From positions 423,538-487,537 of the forward strand of contig LM994634.1 in NCBI GenBank assembly GCA_000752995.2: 64,000 bases of DNA, in the 5' to 3' direction. How positions within the stretch are numbered: position 1 is the first letter of the stretch; each line of letters begins with the position of its first letter. This document shows positions 59,592-64,000 of this stretch, piece after piece. Below the pieces are notes generated by a model. The model had not been told where the DNA came from, ran no database searches, and worked only from the letters and a program-made list of their open reading frames with translations. The DNA comes from Haemophilus massiliensis (GTDB taxonomy: Bacteria > Pseudomonadota > Gammaproteobacteria > Enterobacterales > Pasteurellaceae). A program made the translations under genes and the position numbers.

Positions 59592-60917
59592 ATGTTTATT
59601 TTTAAGCAGGCGGAAGATCTTCCGGTGACAAAAAGCAAGGAAGAAATTGATCGTACTTATCGTTACTGGCGGTTGCATTTAATGATTGTCAGTTATATCG
59701 GTTATGCGGTGTTTTATTTTACCCGCAAAGGGTTTAATTTTGTTATGCCGGAAATGCTGGCGGATTTGGGTTTACAAAAAGCCGACATCGGTATCATGGG
59801 GACGGCGTTTTATTTGACTTACGGTGTATCTAAATTTTTATCCGGCGTTATCGGCGACCGTTCCAACCCGCGCTATTTTATGGGATTGGGTTTAATGGCG
59901 ACCGGCATTGTGAATATTGTATTCGGCATGAGTTCATCGATTTTTATGTTTGTAACGCTGTGGATGATTAACGCCTTTTTTCAGGGGTGGGGCTGGCCGC
60001 CTTGTTCAAAAATTCTGAATACATGGTATTCGCGCAACGAAAGGGGATTATGGTGGGCGATTTGGAACACCTCGCATAATCTCGGCGGTGCACTTATTCC
60101 GCTTATCGCCGGTGCGGTGGCGCTGGCTTGGGGATGGCGTTATGGCATGATCATTCCCGGTGTGATTGCCGTGCTGATCGGCATCGGTTTATGTGTACTG
60201 TTGCGCGATCGCCCGAGTTCAATGGGGCTGCCGACCGTCGGCGAATGGCGCAATGATATTGCCGAACAGAAACATGAAAGCGAAGGTGTCGGGTTATCTA
60301 CTTGGGAAATTTTAACCCAATATGTCTTTAAAAATAACATTATCTGGGCGTTGGCGGTTTCGTATGGGCTAGTTTATATTGTCCGCACCGGCATTAATGA
60401 CTGGGGGAATTTGTATTTAACCGAAACCCATGGTTATAACCTGCTACAGGCCAATACGGTGATCGCATTTTTTGAAGTCGGCGGCTTTCTCGGCGCGTTA
60501 TTTGCCGGTTGGGGCTCGGATAAATTTTTCCATGGTAACCGCACTCAAATGAATATTATTTATGTTGTCGGGATCATTGCCGTTGCGCTGGGGTTATGGT
60601 TTATTCCGAGCGATAACAGTGTGATTATGTCGGCGCTGTTTTTTCTTATGGGCTTTTTTATTTTCGGACCGCAATTTTTAATCGCGATGGCGGCAGCGGA
60701 AAATTCGCATAAATATGCGTCCGGCGCTTCAACCGGTTTTGTCAGCCTGTTCGCTTATATCGGCGCGGCAATTGCCGGTTTACCGCTTTCGTTGATCATT
60801 GAGCAGTTCAAGTGGAACGGATTTTTCGGCACTTTATTTATGATTTCACTGATCTGCGCGTTGTTGTTAGTGTTAGTCTTTGTATTGCAGAAAAAACGCA
60901 ATCGCCTAAGTGCGTAA
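59592..60917 (+). CDS. UhpC-like organophosphate/hexose-phosphate transporter (MFS)
   Basis: Major facilitator protein of 441 residues with 12 membrane segments, closest by eye to E. coli UhpC (about 440): RYWRLHLMIVSYIGYAVFYF, TYGVSKFLSGVIGDRSNPR, NAFFQGWGWPPCSKILNTWY and ALWNTAHN-type WAIWNTSHNLGGALIPL. UhpC senses glucose 6-phosphate for UhpBA, but no uhpA or uhpB is nearby, so here it is more likely a transporter of a phosphorylated sugar. AAGGAG precedes the ATG at 59592. Divergent from deoC. Confidence 0.85.
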   Translation: MFIFKQAEDLPVTKSKEEIDRTYRYWRLHLMIVSYIGYAVFYFTRKGFNFVMPEMLADLGLQKADIGIMGTAFYLTYGVSKFLSGVIGDRSNPRYFMGLGLMATGIVNIVFGMSSSIFMFVTLWMINAFFQGWGWPPCSKILNTWYSRNERGLWWAIWNTSHNLGGALIPLIAGAVALAWGWRYGMIIPGVIAVLIGIGLCVLLRDRPSSMGLPTVGEWRNDIAEQKHESEGVGLSTWEILTQYVFKNNIIWALAVSYGLVYIVRTGINDWGNLYLTETHGYNLLQANTVIAFFEVGGFLGALFAGWGSDKFFHGNRTQMNIIYVVGIIAVALGLWFIPSDNSVIMSALFFLMGFFIFGPQFLIAMAAAENSHKYASGASTGFVSLFAYIGAAIAGLPLSLIIEQFKWNGFFGTLFMISLICALLLVLVFVLQKKRNRLSA

Positions 60918-60984
60918 TCATGGGAATCGGCATCGCGATGGGCTAATAATCAGTTTGTTGCGGTGCAGATCATTTTTCGTCAAG

Positions 60985-61016
60985 AAAAAGTGCGGTGATT
61001 TTTTGCCGCATTTTTT
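60985..61016 (+). terminator. Terminator of the UhpC-like gene
   Basis: Imperfect stem AAAAAGTGCGG / CCGCATTTTTT with one bulge, built on an uptake sequence, followed by the convergent treR. Confidence 0.55.
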
Positions 61017-61045
61017 CGCTCACAGCGGTTTCTCTTATTGTGCGG

Positions 61046-61990
61046 TTATTCGGCAAGTCGACAATCCACACAATAATGTTTGATGGGAGCGTCTTCCAAG
61101 AGCGCTAATAATTGGGTGACGGCGATTTCGCCGGCTTGCGTAAACCCCGGTTCCGCCATTAGGATATTCGGAAACAGAAACTGTAAGAGAGGGTTGTTGC
61201 CGACGCAGCACACCTGAATATGCTGCAAGCGGTTTTCCTGCAAATATTTTATCGCACCGAGCGCCTGACTGTCGGTGGCGCAGACTAAGGCAGAAATTTG
61301 CGGCGAAATGACCGCACTGATGTGTTGATATGCCCAGAGATAACCGAGTTCGCCCTGCACCGAATGTGGCGTAAGCCGGTATGTTTGGCAAAATTGCCGG
61401 TAGCTTTGGTGGCGCTGATAGCCGGTTGTCAGATCGCGGTCTTGTACGCCGAGATAGGCAATATGTCGATGGCCTTGTGCATAAAGATGCTGCATCAGTA
61501 AGTGAATTGCCTTTTCATCGTCGTAATAAACACTGGAAATGGCGGGATAATGGCGGGCGATAACTACCATTTTCTCTTTCCAGCCGGTTAAGCTGTCTTC
61601 ATTCAGTTCGCTGAACGCAAATAAAATCACACCGTCAACGGCGCGCTGCGTGAAAAAGTTTAAATGCTCCTGCACCATAGCGGGGTTAAAGCGACTTTCA
61701 ACGATAATCGGTTCGCACTGATTGGCATACAGTAGCGGCAGCATAGCGGCAAGCGCCTGATTCTCCGAAGCGGAAGACAAGCGGGAAACGATAATGCCAA
61801 TAGTGCGACTGCTTACGCCACGCATAGAACGAGCGGATTTTGAGGGATGAAACTGGTGGCGCTGAATCATTTCTTCTACTCGTTGACGGGTTTGTGCGCT
61901 GACTTTAGGATCATGATTCAGCACGCGGGAAACGGTGGATTTGCCGACGCCGCAGAGGCGGGCAATATCCTTAATCGTCAGTTTTGCCAT
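61046..61990 (-). CDS. treR: Trehalose repressor TreR (LacI family)
   Basis: LacI-type repressor of 314 residues (E. coli TreR 315). The DNA-binding helix LTIKDIARLCGVGKSTVSRV and hinge FHPSKSARSMRG match TreR, and the effector domain has YYDDEKAIHLLMQHLYAQGHRHIAYLG and CATDSQALGAIKYLQENR. In E. coli trehalose 6-phosphate is the inducer. It lies some 10.5 kb from treBC; the GGGAACGTTCCC palindrome before treB supports the pairing. It is two bases after the Bcr gene stop on the same strand. Confidence 0.92.
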   Translation of the reverse strand: MAKLTIKDIARLCGVGKSTVSRVLNHDPKVSAQTRQRVEEMIQRHQFHPSKSARSMRGVSSRTIGIIVSRLSSASENQALAAMLPLLYANQCEPIIVESRFNPAMVQEHLNFFTQRAVDGVILFAFSELNEDSLTGWKEKMVVIARHYPAISSVYYDDEKAIHLLMQHLYAQGHRHIAYLGVQDRDLTTGYQRHQSYRQFCQTYRLTPHSVQGELGYLWAYQHISAVISPQISALVCATDSQALGAIKYLQENRLQHIQVCCVGNNPLLQFLFPNILMAEPGFTQAGEIAVTQLLALLEDAPIKHYCVDCRLAE

Positions 61991-61992
61991 GC

Positions 61993-63189
61993 TTATTGCA
62001 GATTCTTATAGGTTAAAAAATAATAAAAGCTGACGGCGATCAGCGAGCAAATCGTCATGGTCAGCAACATTGGTGTGGCGGTTTTCATTTCCATTAAGGC
62101 AACCAACGAGCCGATTGTCGCGCCGGTACCGAAGCGGACACTGCCGACCATGGAATTGGCGGTACCCGCCATGGACGGAAATTTTTCCAAAATGGATGCC
62201 ATCGCATTGGAACCGATAACGGAATTTTGTCCGACGAAAAACGCGACGCCGATAGCCATCGGCCAGAAGCCGAGATCAAACAGCACCACCAGCAATAACC
62301 AAAGCCCGGCAAGAAATTGCACGGTGAGTCCCGCCTGTAGCATTCTTTCCGCGCCGATCTTGGTTACCAGCCGTCCGTTTAGAAAGGAACCGAGAGTCAT
62401 TACGCTGATATTCAGCATAAAGAAATAACCGAAATGCTGTACCGCGACGCCGTAAATACCGATATAAACAATGGAACCGGCAGTGATAAAGGCAAATAAA
62501 CCGCCAAATCCGAACGCGCCGGTAAACATATAGCCGAGCACTTCTTTTTTCTTCCATAAATTGACAAAATTGCGTGCGATAATGCTTAACCGCAGTGGAA
62601 TTCGGTTTTCTTTTTTATGGGTTTCCGGCACGATAAAATAAACCAGCAGCACGCTTAACCATCCCATTGCGGAAATCACATAAAAAATCGAATGCCAATG
62701 GAAGTAAGACACCAGATAGCCGCCGATAATCGGCGCGACCAACGGCGCCATCATAAAGACCAGCGTAACGGTGGACATGGTGCTGGACAATTCGTTTTTA
62801 CTGAACAGATCACGCAGCAGCGCACCGGCCAGTACCACCGGTGCGGCGCCGAAAAAGCCTTGAATAAAGCGCAGCAGGGTAAAATTACCGATATATTCCA
62901 CGCGCGTCAGGGTCAACGCGGTCAGCGCGCTGACAATCACGCCGAGCAGAATAATCGGCTTGCGCCCGAAACTGTCGCCCACCGGTCCCCAGAACAGTTG
63001 TCCTGCCGCCATGCCGTAAGCAAAAAAAGTCAGCGTATGTTGCACCTGTTCGGGGCTGACCTGAAGATCACGGGCGATATTCAAAAACGCCGGCAGGTAC
63101 ATATCCACGCCCAAGGGCGGCAGCATTGACAGAATGCCCAGCGTAAGAATAAAAATAAAGCCGGCTTTGTACGGTTTGTCGTGATGCAA
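61993..63189 (-). CDS. bcr: Bcr/CflA family drug-resistance efflux transporter
   Basis: DHA1-type major facilitator of 398 residues (E. coli Bcr 396) with 12 membrane segments. FFAYGMAAGQLFWGPVGDSF is motif A for this family; FIQGFFGAAPVVLAGALLRD is motif B-like and APLVAPIIGGYL is motif C. Bcr exports bicyclomycin and other compounds, CflA chloramphenicol; the substrate here is not known. It lies three bases after rsuA and just before treR, so the three may be one transcript. Confidence 0.85.
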   Translation of the reverse strand: MHHDKPYKAGFIFILTLGILSMLPPLGVDMYLPAFLNIARDLQVSPEQVQHTLTFFAYGMAAGQLFWGPVGDSFGRKPIILLGVIVSALTALTLTRVEYIGNFTLLRFIQGFFGAAPVVLAGALLRDLFSKNELSSTMSTVTLVFMMAPLVAPIIGGYLVSYFHWHSIFYVISAMGWLSVLLVYFIVPETHKKENRIPLRLSIIARNFVNLWKKKEVLGYMFTGAFGFGGLFAFITAGSIVYIGIYGVAVQHFGYFFMLNISVMTLGSFLNGRLVTKIGAERMLQAGLTVQFLAGLWLLLVVLFDLGFWPMAIGVAFFVGQNSVIGSNAMASILEKFPSMAGTANSMVGSVRFGTGATIGSLVALMEMKTATPMLLTMTICSLIAVSFYYFLTYKNLQ

Positions 63190-63192
63190 AAC

Positions 63193-63897
63193 TTATCCTT
63201 TTGTTAACAATGTGATTTCTTCGGCGCTCAAGGGGCGATGTTCGCCCGTCTGTAAGCGCGCATCCAATATTACCTCGCCGATTTTCCAGCGGTGTAAGGC
63301 GACCACTTTATTTCCTAGCGCGGCAAACATGCGCTTTACCTGATGATAGCGCCCTTCGCTGAGAGTCAGATTGACATGGTAATCGTCAATGATTTCCAGC
63401 TGGGCAGGTTTGGTTAGCGACTTTTCACCGCGCAGCATCATACCTTGAGCGCAGCTGTGCTGATAATGATTTTCCACCGGATCGGCAAGCGTAACCAAAT
63501 AGGTTTTAGGGCAATGATGTCTCGGTGATGTAATGCGATGTGACCACTGACCGTCATCGGTCAGCAGCACCAAGCCGGTGGTGTCGGCATCCAAGCGCCC
63601 GACGCTGTGCAGTTTTCCTGCCAGCGGATAATCGAATAATGAGTAAATGTTCGGGTAAGCGCCGTCATCATCATGAGTGCAGATATAATCCTGCGGTTTG
63701 TACAGCATAATATATTGACCGCTTTCCACCCAGTGCAATAATTCGCCGTCGAAGCGGACTTCATCTTGCGGCCCGATTTTGGCGGCGCCGTTTTTTTCGA
63801 TTTTACTGTTAATTGTGACCGCACTTTGGCGTAGCGCTTTGCCTGCTTGTGAGCGGGTAAGTCCGGTATGTTCGGCAATAAATTTATCTAATCGCAT
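63193..63897 (-). CDS. rsuA: 16S rRNA pseudouridine(516) synthase RsuA
   Basis: Pseudouridine synthase of 234 residues (E. coli 231). An S4-like domain at the N-terminus (MRLDKFIAEHTGLTRSQAGK) precedes the catalytic domain with Asp in GRLDADTTGLVLLTDDGQ; SHRITSPRHHCPKTYLVTL and LSEGRYHQVKRMFAALGNKV are RsuA family blocks. An in-frame ATG at 63918 would add seven residues; 63897 matches the family start. The order rsuA-bcr is shared with Haemophilus and E. coli. Confidence 0.94.
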   Translation of the reverse strand: MRLDKFIAEHTGLTRSQAGKALRQSAVTINSKIEKNGAAKIGPQDEVRFDGELLHWVESGQYIMLYKPQDYICTHDDDGAYPNIYSLFDYPLAGKLHSVGRLDADTTGLVLLTDDGQWSHRITSPRHHCPKTYLVTLADPVENHYQHSCAQGMMLRGEKSLTKPAQLEIIDDYHVNLTLSEGRYHQVKRMFAALGNKVVALHRWKIGEVILDARLQTGEHRPLSAEEITLLTKG

Positions 63898-63937
63898 TAT
63901 CTGACCGTTTGTTAACATTAAATTGTCGAGTATTCTA

Positions 63938-64000
63938 CTACATATTCATCCAAACCTCTAAATCCTGTGGCAAACGAAATAGTGCTGTTAAAGTGCGGTG
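63938..64000 (-). CDS. Possible C-terminal end of an unidentified gene (cut by window edge)
   Basis: The minus strand is open from the window edge to a TAG at 63938-63940 and would end ...LPQDLEVWMNM. The codons look plausible and the stop is 41 bases before rsuA, but 20 residues cannot prove a gene. It includes an uptake sequence. Confidence 0.3.
   Translation of the reverse strand, partial: HRTLTALFRLPQDLEVWMNM

Overview
The window is chromosomal DNA from a gammaproteobacterium of the family Pasteurellaceae. The main evidence is about 50 copies of the nine-base DNA-uptake signal core AAGTGCGGT (or its complement), together with gene neighbourhoods and proteins that resemble Haemophilus, Mannheimia, Basfia and Actinobacillus. 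The sugar-catabolic load (rhamnose, fucose, trehalose, deoxyribose) and the fermentative genes (focA-pflB-pflA, grcA, a DauA-type SulP carrier) suit a facultative anaerobe of an animal gut or rumen. The genus is an inference. There is no rRNA, phage, insertion sequence, integrase or CRISPR array in the window.

Layout. 1-5.5 kb: 3' end of fadR, alaA, then menF-menD-menH for menaquinone. 5.5-10 kb: lepA-lepB-rnc-era on the minus strand. 10-19 kb: grcA with two FNR boxes, ung-yaaA-lipoprotein-fieF, pfkA, and a minus-strand hinT-ycfL-nagZ-rlmC block. 18-24 kb: focA-pflB, the e(P4) lipoprotein gene hel, and pflA. 23.5-33.4 kb: a small membrane protein gene with lpxH, then plsC, ftsP, tRNA-Ser(GGA), dauA, mfd and gmhA. 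33.5-38.5 kb: artPIQM under a probable ArgR box pair, and an LTA-synthase-family membrane sulfatase.

38.5-64 kb is mostly accessory sugar metabolism. It holds the rhamnose regulon (rhaR, rhaS, rhaBAD, rhaT, rhaM), a GntR/UTRA regulator beside an unknown gene, treB-treC, cueR, a deletion scar, the fucose operon fucI-fucK-fucA-fucP, deoC-deoR, a UhpC-like transporter, treR, a Bcr/CflA efflux pump and rsuA. Excellent CRP sites lie upstream of rhaB, treB and fucI, with a near-perfect one between deoC and the UhpC-like gene, so the catabolic genes look tied together by cAMP-CRP.

The observations most worth checking are four. (1) rhaT is split by a -1 frameshift exactly at an A_AAA_AAG heptamer, the dnaX-type slippery sequence, in the phase that would restore a 344-residue transporter. 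(2) rhaS, the usual activator of rhaBAD and rhaT, has one in-frame stop at codon 57 with no other damage. (3) Near 51458 the 3' end of a transketolase C-terminal-subunit gene is fused head to head with a LacI-family regulator that has lost its DNA-binding domain, a clean deletion scar of a lost sugar operon. (4) Three copies of a roughly 10-bp-periodic motif lie between fucI and deoR, with no obvious fucose regulator in the window. I found no gene cluster that I would call a wholly new system.
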